Assembly: GCA_023443455.1 (NCBI GenBank)
Contig: JAEZUE010000059.1
Span: forward strand, 1-64,000
Direction of reading: 5' to 3'
DNA length: 64,000 bases
Source of the DNA: Verrucomicrobiota bacterium
GTDB lineage: Bacteria; Verrucomicrobiota; Verrucomicrobiia; Opitutales; Opitutaceae
Of the stretch, positions 53,381 to 60,457 are shown piece by piece. Position 1 is the stretch's first letter. Each line of letters begins with the position of its first letter. The notes under the pieces are model-generated. The model worked only from the letters and a program-made list of their open reading frames with translations. It did not search any database and was not told the origin of the DNA. Both the position numbers and the translations under genes were made by a program.

Positions 53381-55600
53381 ATGACCAAGGACCAACTCAA
53401 GAAACTCGAGGCCGACCTCTGGCGCGCCGCCGACAACCTCCGCGCCAACTCCGACCTCAAGTCCTCCGAGTATTCGATCCCCGTCCTCGGCATCATCTTC
53501 CTGCGCTTCGCCGACAACAACTACCGCCGCCACGAGGCGGAGATCGTCGCCGAGTATCAGAAGCTCAAGGGCACCCGCCGCGAGAAGAAGATCTCCGACA
53601 TCGCCGTGGAGCGCTGCGGTTTCTACCTGCCCGACCACGCGCGCTACGAGCACCTGCTCCAGCTCCCGGAAAACCGCGACATCGCCAAGGCCCTGAAGGA
53701 GGCCTTCGTCGCCATCGAGGAGTACAAGCCCGAGCTCGAGGGCGTGTTGCCGAAGGACGGCTACTTCGCCCTCACGCGCTCCGACAAGTCGCTGCCGAAA
53801 CAGCTCCTGCGCACTTTCGCCGATATCCCGGCCTCCGCCACCGGCGATCTCTTCGGGCAGATCTACGAGTACTTCCTCGGCGAGTTCGCCCGCAGCGAAG
53901 GGCAGAAGGGCGGCGAGTTTTTCACACCGCGCTCGGTCGTGCGCCTGATGGTCGAGATCATCGAGCCGCACGGCGGCCGCGTATTCGACCCCGCCTGCGG
54001 CTCCGGCGGCATGTTCGTGCAGTCCGCCCAGTTCATCGCCGAGCACCGCCGCGAGCTCCAGCAGGGCGCCGACGATGTCTTCGTCTGCGGCCAGGAGAAG
54101 ACCCTGGAGACCGTCAACCTCGCCAAGATGAACCTCGCGGTGAACGGTCTGCGCGGTGAGATCAAGCAGGCCAACACCTACTACGACGACCCGCACAAGA
54201 GCTTCGGCGCCTTCGACTACGTGCTCGCGAATCCGCCCTTCAACGTCGATGAGGTCTCGCTCTCCGCCGTCGAGAAGGACCGCCGCTTCAACACCTTCGG
54301 CCTGCCGCGCAACAAGACCAAGCTGAAGTCCGCCGACGCCGGCAAGGAGACGGTCCCCAACGCGAATTATCTCTGGATCAATCTGTTCGCCACCTCGCTC
54401 AAGCCGCAGGGTCGCGCCGCGCTGGTGATGGCCAACTCCGCCTCCGACGCCCGCCACTCCGAGGCCGACATCCGCCGCCGCCTCGTCGAGCAGAACCTCA
54501 TCGCTGGCATGCTCACGTTGCCGTCGAACATGTTTTATACTGTCACCCTGCCGGCCACGCTCTGGTTCTTCGACCGCGCCAAGCCCGACGACCGCATCCT
54601 CTTCCTCGATGCGCGCAATGTCTTTACGCAGATCGACCGCGCGCACCGGGAGTTCACCGACGAGCAGGTGGCCAACATTGCCGTGATCTCGCACCTGAGG
54701 CACGGACGGCGAGAGCGCTTCGTCGAGCTGGTCGACCGGCATTTCGCCGAGGGCATGAAGCGTCTGCGCGAGAACCGGGCCGCCGTCGAGCCTGTGACCG
54801 CGCAACTCCTCGAAGTCCTCGACGATGCCGCCGGCAAACAGGCCGTCGGCCGCCTCGTCGCCGAGTGGGCGGCCCTGGCGAAGTTGGAGAAGCGCTACGT
54901 CGAGTACACCGGGGATTCGTCTGCCCGTCGTAGGAGCCTGCTTGCAGGCGATTCCGACACCGATGGGCGTGCCCCCGCGCAGATCGCGTGCAAGCACGCT
55001 CCTACAGCGACCTCCGATGTAGGAGCCTGCTCGCAGGCGATCCGAAAAGACATCGCGAGCAAGCTCGCTCCTACAGGCAACGACATCGCGGCGATCAACC
55101 GCGCGCAGCAGAAGCTCCGCGAGGCGTTCGATCCGTTCTTCGCCGGGCTGCACGAGGGGCTGAAGCATCTCGACAAGGTGGTGCGGGCGCACGAGAAGGC
55201 GCTCGCCGCCGCCGCGCAGGCCGAGGGCAAACGCGGCACGACCGACCGCGCCACCCGCGCGCTGAAGGAGGCGCTGGAGGCGCTGCACGCCGAGGTGAAG
55301 CAGGCCGAGGCCAGCTTCGGGCATGTGCGCTGGCTGCAGGAACGTTTTCCGGAGGCGGCCTACGAGGACGTGACCGGCCTGTGCAAACTCGCCACGCCCG
55401 CCGAGGTGGCCGAGCAGGAGTACTCGCTGAACCCCGGCCGCTACGTCGGCGTCGTCATCGAGGAGGACGGGAAGACGGAGGAGGAGTTCGCGGCGGAGAT
55501 GTCCTCCGCTACTGATGAACTGCGGAAGCTCTGCGCAACTGCGCGCTTGCTGGAGTCAGTCATCACGAAGAATGCAGAAACTTTGGCGGGTGGTTTATGA
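53381..55600 (+). CDS. hsdM: Type I restriction-modification DNA methyltransferase subunit
   Basis: 739 residues from ATG 53381, well above the usual 500-550 for HsdM. The N-terminal helical domain ('KLEADLWRAADNLRANSDLKSSEY') is followed by the N6-adenine methylase core with 'FDPACGSGGMF' (AdoMet motif I, near 203) and NPPF (motif IV catalytic loop, near 283). Residues about 517-565 are encoded by four GTAGGAGC-type REP sequences (54930-55074) in frame. A helical C-terminal extension follows ('FFAGLHEGLKHLDKVVRAHEKALA'). HsdM with HsdS methylates host sites, and with HsdR forms the nuclease. The stop overlaps the hsdS start (ATGA). Confidence 0.93.
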   Translation: MTKDQLKKLEADLWRAADNLRANSDLKSSEYSIPVLGIIFLRFADNNYRRHEAEIVAEYQKLKGTRREKKISDIAVERCGFYLPDHARYEHLLQLPENRDIAKALKEAFVAIEEYKPELEGVLPKDGYFALTRSDKSLPKQLLRTFADIPASATGDLFGQIYEYFLGEFARSEGQKGGEFFTPRSVVRLMVEIIEPHGGRVFDPACGSGGMFVQSAQFIAEHRRELQQGADDVFVCGQEKTLETVNLAKMNLAVNGLRGEIKQANTYYDDPHKSFGAFDYVLANPPFNVDEVSLSAVEKDRRFNTFGLPRNKTKLKSADAGKETVPNANYLWINLFATSLKPQGRAALVMANSASDARHSEADIRRRLVEQNLIAGMLTLPSNMFYTVTLPATLWFFDRAKPDDRILFLDARNVFTQIDRAHREFTDEQVANIAVISHLRHGRRERFVELVDRHFAEGMKRLRENRAAVEPVTAQLLEVLDDAAGKQAVGRLVAEWAALAKLEKRYVEYTGDSSARRRSLLAGDSDTDGRAPAQIACKHAPTATSDVGACSQAIRKDIASKLAPTGNDIAAINRAQQKLREAFDPFFAGLHEGLKHLDKVVRAHEKALAAAAQAEGKRGTTDRATRALKEALEALHAEVKQAEASFGHVRWLQERFPEAAYEDVTGLCKLATPAEVAEQEYSLNPGRYVGVVIEEDGKTEEEFAAEMSSATDELRKLCATARLLESVITKNAETLAGGL
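54930..55074. repeat. Two REP pairs in frame inside hsdM
   Basis: Four 23-bp REPs: 54930-54952 forward, 54983-55005 reverse, 55019-55041 forward, 55052-55074 reverse. Each has a GTAGGAGC head, a palindromic core (CCTGCTTGCAGG, GTGCTTGCAC, CCTGCTCGCAGG, GAGCTTGCTC in turn) and a GCGAT tail. Forward-reverse pairs with heads outward are the REPIN layout. The frame stays open across all four. Confidence 0.9.
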
Positions 55601-56865
55601 GCATATGGCCGTTCACCAAGCTTGGCTCGATTGCTGAGTTCAAAAACGGGCTCAATTACTCCCACGAAAATTGGGGGCGTGGGGTTAAGGTCATTGGGGT
55701 CGCCGACTTCCAGGACTACCTCTATCCGCGGTATGAGACTCTTGGGGAAATTGACCCACGAGGTGTTGTCCGCGATCAGGACTATTTGGAGGACGGTGAC
55801 ATCCTCTTTGTTCGTTCGAATGGAAACCCGGCCCTGATTGGACGGAGCCTTGTGATCAAGGAACCACCTGAACGGGTCTCGCATTCAGGGTTCACGATCC
55901 GGCTCAGGTTTACCTCGGACCAAGTCTTTCTCCCGTTCTATGTATACCTGTTTCGCTCGTCACTGATTCGTTCGACGCTGAGCGTTTTCGGAGGGGGGAC
56001 AAACATCAGTAATCTCAATCAAGAGATTCTGCGGCGTCTATCCGTTCCGGTTCCGTCGCTTCCGACCCAGCGAAAGATCGCGACGGTGCTGGGGGCGTAT
56101 GACGACCTGATCGAGGCGAACCGGCGGCGGATCGTGTTGCTGGAGAAGATGGCGGAGGAGCTCTACCGCGAATGGTTCGTCCGCCTCCGCTTCCCCGGCC
56201 ACGCGAAAACCAAAATCACCAAAGGTCTCCCGGCGGGGTGGAGTTTGGTCCAGTTGGCGAACGCCTTCGACTTCACTGGCGGTGGAACGCCATCGAAGGA
56301 AGTTTCACGCTATTGGCAGGACGGGACGATCAATTGGTTCACGCCGTCGGACATCACCGCTGCCAGCGGGATCTTTCTCGATCAGTCCAGTGATCGCTGC
56401 ACCGAAGAGGGGTTTGCGGAAAGTTCGGCCAAGATGTTCCCGGCTTACTCGGTGATGATGACCAGTCGGGCCACGATCGGAGCCATCGGGATCAACCTAA
56501 CGCCGGCATGCACGAACCAAGGCTTCATCACCTGTGTGCCAAATGAGCGTTATCCACTGCCGTATCTTTTCCACTGGCTCAAGCTGGGGAAGACGCACTT
56601 CGAGCTTTTGTCCGGTGGATCCACGTTCGCCGAGTTGACGAAGGGGACGTTCAAGAAGATGGCGATACTCACTCCGCCGCAGGCGCTGATGGACAGCTTC
56701 GCTGAGCGAGAGCGGCCGATGTTCCAGACCATCGAGATTCTCCAGCGCCAGAACGCCAACCTCACCCGCACGCGGGACCTGCTGTTGCCGCGGTTGATCT
56801 CGGGGAAGCTGGCGGTGGACACGCTCGACATCGCCTTCCCGCCGAGCCTGGCGGCGGGCCGCTGA
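55597..56865 (+). CDS. hsdS: Type I restriction-modification specificity subunit
   Basis: 422 residues, start overlapping the hsdM stop. Two target-recognition domains (about 1-150 and 205-370) are separated and followed by the two conserved helical spacers: 'LPTQRKIATVLGAYDDLIEANRRRIVLLEKM' near 160-190, and 'LQRQNANLTRTRDLLLPRLISG' near 375-405. The TRDs set the two halves of the bipartite recognition site, which cannot be predicted by eye. Base composition in TRD1 is lower in GC than the neighbours, as usual for exchanged TRDs. The last 34 codons recur twice downstream. Confidence 0.92.
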   Translation: MSIWPFTKLGSIAEFKNGLNYSHENWGRGVKVIGVADFQDYLYPRYETLGEIDPRGVVRDQDYLEDGDILFVRSNGNPALIGRSLVIKEPPERVSHSGFTIRLRFTSDQVFLPFYVYLFRSSLIRSTLSVFGGGTNISNLNQEILRRLSVPVPSLPTQRKIATVLGAYDDLIEANRRRIVLLEKMAEELYREWFVRLRFPGHAKTKITKGLPAGWSLVQLANAFDFTGGGTPSKEVSRYWQDGTINWFTPSDITAASGIFLDQSSDRCTEEGFAESSAKMFPAYSVMMTSRATIGAIGINLTPACTNQGFITCVPNERYPLPYLFHWLKLGKTHFELLSGGSTFAELTKGTFKKMAILTPPQALMDSFAERERPMFQTIEILQRQNANLTRTRDLLLPRLISGKLAVDTLDIAFPPSLAAGR

Positions 56866-57006
56866 CGGATCGCCTGTAAACAGGCTCCTACGACGGACAG
56901 GCGGATCGGACGTAGGAGCGTGCTTGCACGCGATGTTGGGCGCGGCGGTGACCCCCGATCCACGAACTCGGAATCGCCTGCGAGCAGGCTCCTACGTTCG
57001 GAATCC

Positions 57007-57108
57007 ACCCGCACGCGGGACCTGTTGTTGCCGCGGTTGATCTCGGGGAAGCTGGCGGTGGACGCGCTCGACATCGCGTTCCCGCCGAGCCTGGCGGCGG
57101 GCGGCTGA
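57007..57108 (+). pseudogene. Duplicated 3' end of hsdS, copy 2
   Basis: Encodes 'TRTRDLLLPRLISGKLAVDA' and the rest of the hsdS tail, 33 residues and stop, nearly identical to 56764-56865. It is exactly 243 bp downstream and therefore in the hsdS frame but behind the stop codon. No start signal of its own. Confidence 0.88.
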
Positions 57109-57250
57109 CGGAATCGCCTGTAAACAGGCTCCTACGGCGGACGGGCGGATCGGACGTAGGAGCGTGCTTGCACGCGATGTTGGGCGTCGCGGTGACCCTC
57201 GATTCTCGAATCCGGAATCGCCTGCGAGCAGGATCCTACGCTCGGAATCC

Positions 57251-57352
57251 ACCCGTGCGCGGGACCTGCTGTTGCCGCGGTTGATCTCGGGGAAGCTGGC
57301 GGTGGACGCGCTCGACATCGCCTTCCCGCCGAGCCTGACGGCGGGCTGCTGA
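57251..57352 (+). pseudogene. Duplicated 3' end of hsdS, copy 3
   Basis: A third copy of the same 33-codon tail ('TRARDLLLPRLISGKLAVDA'), 244 bp beyond copy 2, so one base out of the hsdS frame. Its end reads TAGC instead of AAGR or AAGG. Confidence 0.85.
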
Positions 57353-57573
57353 CGGATCCCTTCGGAATCGCCTGTAAACAGGCTCCTACGGCGGACGGGC
57401 GGATCGGACGTAGGAGCGTGCTTGCACGCGATGTTGGGCGCGGCGGTGACCCCCGATCCACGAACTCGGAATCGCCTGCACCGAATCGCCTGCAAGCAGG
57501 CTCCTACGGGCGGGACGAAGGCGCGGATTCGTGTTGGCTCGCCTGCGCTTGGATGTCGTGTCACGAAAGGCTC

Positions 57574-58089
57574 ATGCCATTTACCCCCGGCAAGGGACAC
57601 GAGGCGTTGCGGCGCGGGCGGTTGTCCCAACCGCACACCGATTACTTCCTCACCTTGTGCACGGCGGGGCGCCGGCGCGGCCTTGCGGCCACCGAGGTGG
57701 CCGAGGCGGTCTGGCGCGTGGTGGCGGCGATGGAGACCGATGCCACCTGGACGTTGCGCTGCGGGGTCGTCATGCCCGACCACCTGCACCTGCTCGTGAT
57801 GCTGGGCGAGCGGCTCATGTTGAGTCGGTGTCTGCAACGGTTGAAGGCGAAAACTTACGCGCCATTGCAGGCGGTCGGTCTCGGCTGGGAACGCGGCTAC
57901 TTCGACCACCGGATGCGGCCCGACGACGACGCGGCTCCGGTGTTTCGCTACATTTACCTCAACCCGTATCGGGCGGGCCTGCTGTCGCTGGAGGAGCGGT
58001 GGCCCCAGTATCGGTGCGGGGCGGAGGATTGGGCGTGGTTTCGCGGGCAACTCGACCGCGACCTGCCCGTGCCCGAATGGCTCGCGTAG
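57574..58089 (+). CDS. REP-associated tyrosine transposase (RAYT, Y1 HUH type)
   Basis: 171 residues from ATG 57574 (ATG 57553 also possible), typical RAYT length. 'GVVMPDHLHLLVML' contains the HUH metal site (His70-Leu-His72), and 'FRYIYLNPYRAGLLS' the catalytic Tyr (126 or 128) with the conserved NPxRAGL. 'QPHTDYFLTLCT' and 'RGYFDHRMRPDDD' also fit the family. RAYTs cut at the GTAG head of REP hairpins and are thought to spread REPs. Here REP blocks flank the gene on both sides as about 100-bp direct repeats (57405-57508, 58119-58223), which supports this protein as their cognate enzyme. Confidence 0.9.
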   Translation: MPFTPGKGHEALRRGRLSQPHTDYFLTLCTAGRRRGLAATEVAEAVWRVVAAMETDATWTLRCGVVMPDHLHLLVMLGERLMLSRCLQRLKAKTYAPLQAVGLGWERGYFDHRMRPDDDAAPVFRYIYLNPYRAGLLSLEERWPQYRCGAEDWAWFRGQLDRDLPVPEWLA

Positions 58090-58123
58090 GCGAGATGACG
58101 GGATCGCTGCAGATGGATCGGAG

Positions 58124-58222
58124 GTAGGAGCGTGCTCGCACTCGATGTTGGACGCGGCGGTTACCCCCGATCCACGAATCCGGAATCGCCTGCACCGGAA
58201 TCGCCTGCAAGCAGGCTCCTAC
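58124..58222. repeat. Downstream REP block flanking the RAYT gene
   Basis: REPs at 58124-58146 (forward) and 58200-58222 (reverse) and the spacer between them are a diverged copy of 57410-57507. The remaining DNA to 58426 shows no gene. Confidence 0.85.
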
Positions 58223-58426
58223 GACGGAACCACGGACAGGCCTGATTTCTGTCCCGCCGGCCGACGGACTTGTGCGACTTACGCAAGCGAAGGCCGATAT
58301 TGGCTGGATCTTCCGATGCGCAAACTGTTGTTCATCAGTGGTGATTTTGGTGAAAATGGCACATCCATGAAAAACTAAATTTGAGTGCCGGATCCTCCCG
58401 CTCCGGAAAGCCCTGGAGAATCGGCC

Positions 58427-58471
58427 TTGATGAGTTTCACGAGATTCGCTATTTTCACGTAACCGTGAAAA
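58427..58471 (+). promoter_or_regulatory. Promoter overlapped by a perfect palindrome
   Basis: TTGATG (58427-58432), 17-bp spacer, TATTTT (58450-58455). A perfect inverted repeat TTTTCACG / CGTGAAAA with a 4-bp centre covers 58452-58471 and overlaps the -10. An extra half-site TTTCACG lies in the spacer at 58435. A dimeric repressor binding here would block the promoter; the HTH protein starting at 58483 is the obvious candidate. Confidence 0.75.
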
Positions 58472-58482
58472 GTGCAGATAGC

Positions 58483-59604
58483 ATGAAAATACCGGCGACG
58501 GCTGCGGCCCTCGAGGTGGCGCTGGCCGACCGTTTGCGCGTCCTGCTTGGCGAAGTGCCGTGGCTGAAGGGCGCAACGGTGGAGTCGTTGACTGGGCCGA
58601 GCGACCGCGGTTTCGACCTGCTGGCCAAGCTGCCGTTGGCGTCGGGCGGCTACGCGGCACTGTGCGTGGAGTGCAAACGGGAGCTCCGCCCGAGCGTATT
58701 CCGGCTGGCGGCGGACAAGGTTTTCACGCCCGGCGGCCGGCCCAAGGTGATTGTGCCGGTGCTGGCATCGCCGTTCGTGTCGCCGCGCATCGCGGAGCTG
58801 TGCGCCGAGCGCGGGTGGAGCTGGTTCGACCTCGCCGGAAACTGCCGCATCGACGTGCCCGAGCTGCTCCACTTGCAGCACAGCGGACGCGAACCGGTGC
58901 GCCTGGCGGCCCGTCCGGCGGCGAATCTCGGAACGGCGGCGGCGGCGCGCGTCGTGCGGGCTCTGCTCGAACCGGAGCAGGCCGGCCATGGCTGGTCACA
59001 GACGGAGTTGCAGGCGCACTGTCAGCCGGGGGTGAGTCTCGGGCTGGTCAACAAGGTGGTGCAGCACCTGCGCGACGAGGCCTACCTCGAGGCCGCGCCG
59101 GAGCGGGGCTTTCGCCTGTGCGAGCCGCTGAAGCTGCTCGAGGCGTGGTGCGCGGCGTACCGTTTTGATCGGCACGAACGGCGGAGCTATTTCACCCTGC
59201 TGCAGGGCGAGAAGTTGCGCGAGGCGCTCGGGCGGTTGGAGAAATGCAGCGCCGGTTTGGCCGCCTACGCCTCGTTTTCCGCGGCCGAGTTTCTGGCGCC
59301 CCATGTGCGCCAGCCGAAGACGTGGCTGTATGTGAGCCCGTCCTTGTTGACGCGCTTCGAGGCGGAAGTGGAGGCCAAGCCGGTGGACTCGGGGGAGAAC
59401 CTCGTCGTGCTGCTGCCGGAGGATCTCGGTGTTTTCAGTTTCGGCGATGCCGGCACGACGGGCGAGGGCCGGCTGGCATGTACCAATGCGGTGCAGACCT
59501 ATGTGGATCTGTGGCACAGCGGCGGGCGCGGGCGGGAGGCGGCGGAGGCGCTGCTGGATCAGCGCTTGAAGCCGGCGTGGCGGCGTAGTGGACTTTCGGT
59601 GTGA
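58483..59604 (+). CDS. AbiEi-family antitoxin-like regulator with PD-(D/E)xK-like N-terminal domain
   Basis: 373 residues from ATG 58483; a GTG at 58465 lies inside the operator and is rejected. Residues about 25-110 resemble a restriction-endonuclease fold ('DRGFDLLAKL' with Asp45, 'ALCVECKREL' with Glu63 and Lys65, then 'VIVPVLASPFVSPRIAELCAERGWSWFDLAGNCRI'). A winged helix follows ('GWSQTELQAHCQPGVSLGLVNK', 'VVQHLRDEAYLEAA'), and the C-terminal half ('FSAAEFLAPHVRQPKTWLYVS') is of the AbiEi-family type. Such proteins are annotated as type IV antitoxins and precede nucleotidyltransferases, as here (GTGA overlap). Whether the nuclease-like site is active is unknown. Confidence 0.78.
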   Translation: MKIPATAAALEVALADRLRVLLGEVPWLKGATVESLTGPSDRGFDLLAKLPLASGGYAALCVECKRELRPSVFRLAADKVFTPGGRPKVIVPVLASPFVSPRIAELCAERGWSWFDLAGNCRIDVPELLHLQHSGREPVRLAARPAANLGTAAAARVVRALLEPEQAGHGWSQTELQAHCQPGVSLGLVNKVVQHLRDEAYLEAAPERGFRLCEPLKLLEAWCAAYRFDRHERRSYFTLLQGEKLREALGRLEKCSAGLAAYASFSAAEFLAPHVRQPKTWLYVSPSLLTRFEAEVEAKPVDSGENLVVLLPEDLGVFSFGDAGTTGEGRLACTNAVQTYVDLWHSGGRGREAAEALLDQRLKPAWRRSGLSV

Positions 59605-60437
59605 CGCCCGAACCCCGACAACGCGACGACTACTCCGATCGGCAGACCGAGGCCGCGCGTCGGGTGCTGGTTGATCTGGGGCAGGTGCTGGCGTCGTTTG
59701 CCGACTGCCTCGTGGTGGTCGGCGGCTGGGTGCCGGACCTGCTGCTGCCGGAGGCCGAGGAACTGCATGTCGGGAGCATCGATGTGGATCTGGCGCTGGA
59801 TGCCGCGAAGCTGGGGGACGGGCGCTACGCCGAACTGCTGCAGCTTCTGCTCGCCACGAGACGCTACCGGCCGGGCGAGAAGGCGTTCCAGCTCGTGGTG
59901 GACGTGGATCTGCAGGACGGCGGCGTGCCGGTGGCGGTCGAGGTGGAGTTTCTCGCGCCCAAGGAGGTGCGGCTGGCGAAGAACACCCCGAAGCTCGTCG
60001 AGGGTTTCCGCGTGTTGCAGACCGAAGGGTGCGCGGTGGCGTTCGAGGCGCCGGTGGACTTCGAGATCTCCGGCCGGAACGTCCGCGGGGCCGACAACAC
60101 GGTGCGATTGCGCGTGGCGTCGTTGGCGGACTTTCTCGTGATGAAGGCCCTGGCGATCGGCGGTCGGGACAAGCCGAAGGATTCCTATGATTCCTGCTAC
60201 TGCCTCGCGAACGGTGTCGATACGCCCGGGCAACTGGCGGAGATCTGGCAGGCGCGAACCCCGCAACGACTGTTGGCAATGGCCCTGGGAATCCTCCGGG
60301 AGAAGTTTGCCACGGTGAACGCCTTTGGGCCGCAACAGGTGGTCGAGTTCTACGACTCGCCGGATCCGGAGGAGCGGGCGATGCAGGCCCGCCGCGCCTA
60401 CGAGCTTGTGCAGGAATTCCTCCGACGCTTTGGTTGA
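59601..60437 (+). CDS. Nucleotidyltransferase-fold toxin candidate (AbiEii-like)
   Basis: 278 residues from GTG 59601, overlapping the previous stop by four bases. 'VVVGGWVPDLLLP' (GGW) and 'HVGSIDVDLALD' (GS-x-D-V-D, Asp61 and Asp63) are the nucleotidyltransferase metal and nucleotide-binding motifs; 'VAVEVEFLAP' offers the third acidic position. 'LADFLVMKALAIGGRDKPKDSYD' resembles the AbiEii 'KAxAL..R...KD..D' helix. Likely the effector partner of the upstream regulator. It lies inside the type I restriction operon and ends where hsdR begins. Confidence 0.78.
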   Translation: MTPEPRQRDDYSDRQTEAARRVLVDLGQVLASFADCLVVVGGWVPDLLLPEAEELHVGSIDVDLALDAAKLGDGRYAELLQLLLATRRYRPGEKAFQLVVDVDLQDGGVPVAVEVEFLAPKEVRLAKNTPKLVEGFRVLQTEGCAVAFEAPVDFEISGRNVRGADNTVRLRVASLADFLVMKALAIGGRDKPKDSYDSCYCLANGVDTPGQLAEIWQARTPQRLLAMALGILREKFATVNAFGPQQVVEFYDSPDPEERAMQARRAYELVQEFLRRFG

Positions 60438-60457
60438 GGGGAACCTCCCCCCGCACC

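Larger units (their letters stand above)
56869..57507. repeat. REP array with tandem 243-bp units downstream of hsdS
   Basis: GTAGGAGC-type REPs at 56869, 56912, 56973, 57113, 57156, 57217, 57367, 57410 and 57485 (each about 23 bp, orientations -,+,- repeated three times). Together with copies of the hsdS 3' end they form three tandem units with a 243-244 bp period. The cores differ by type: TGTTTACA, GTGCTTGCAC, CTGCGAGCAG or CTGCAAGCAG. Confidence 0.9.

Noticed and set aside
56920..57108. Small ORF of 62 codons containing the hsdS tail
   Set aside because: It begins inside a REP and consists of REP translation plus the duplicated tail; treated as duplicated fragment.
56869..57507. Alternating short repeats suggesting CRISPR or an integron attachment array
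   Set aside because: Repeat and spacer are both duplicated as one unit, orientations alternate, and no integrase or cas gene is present; REP explains it.
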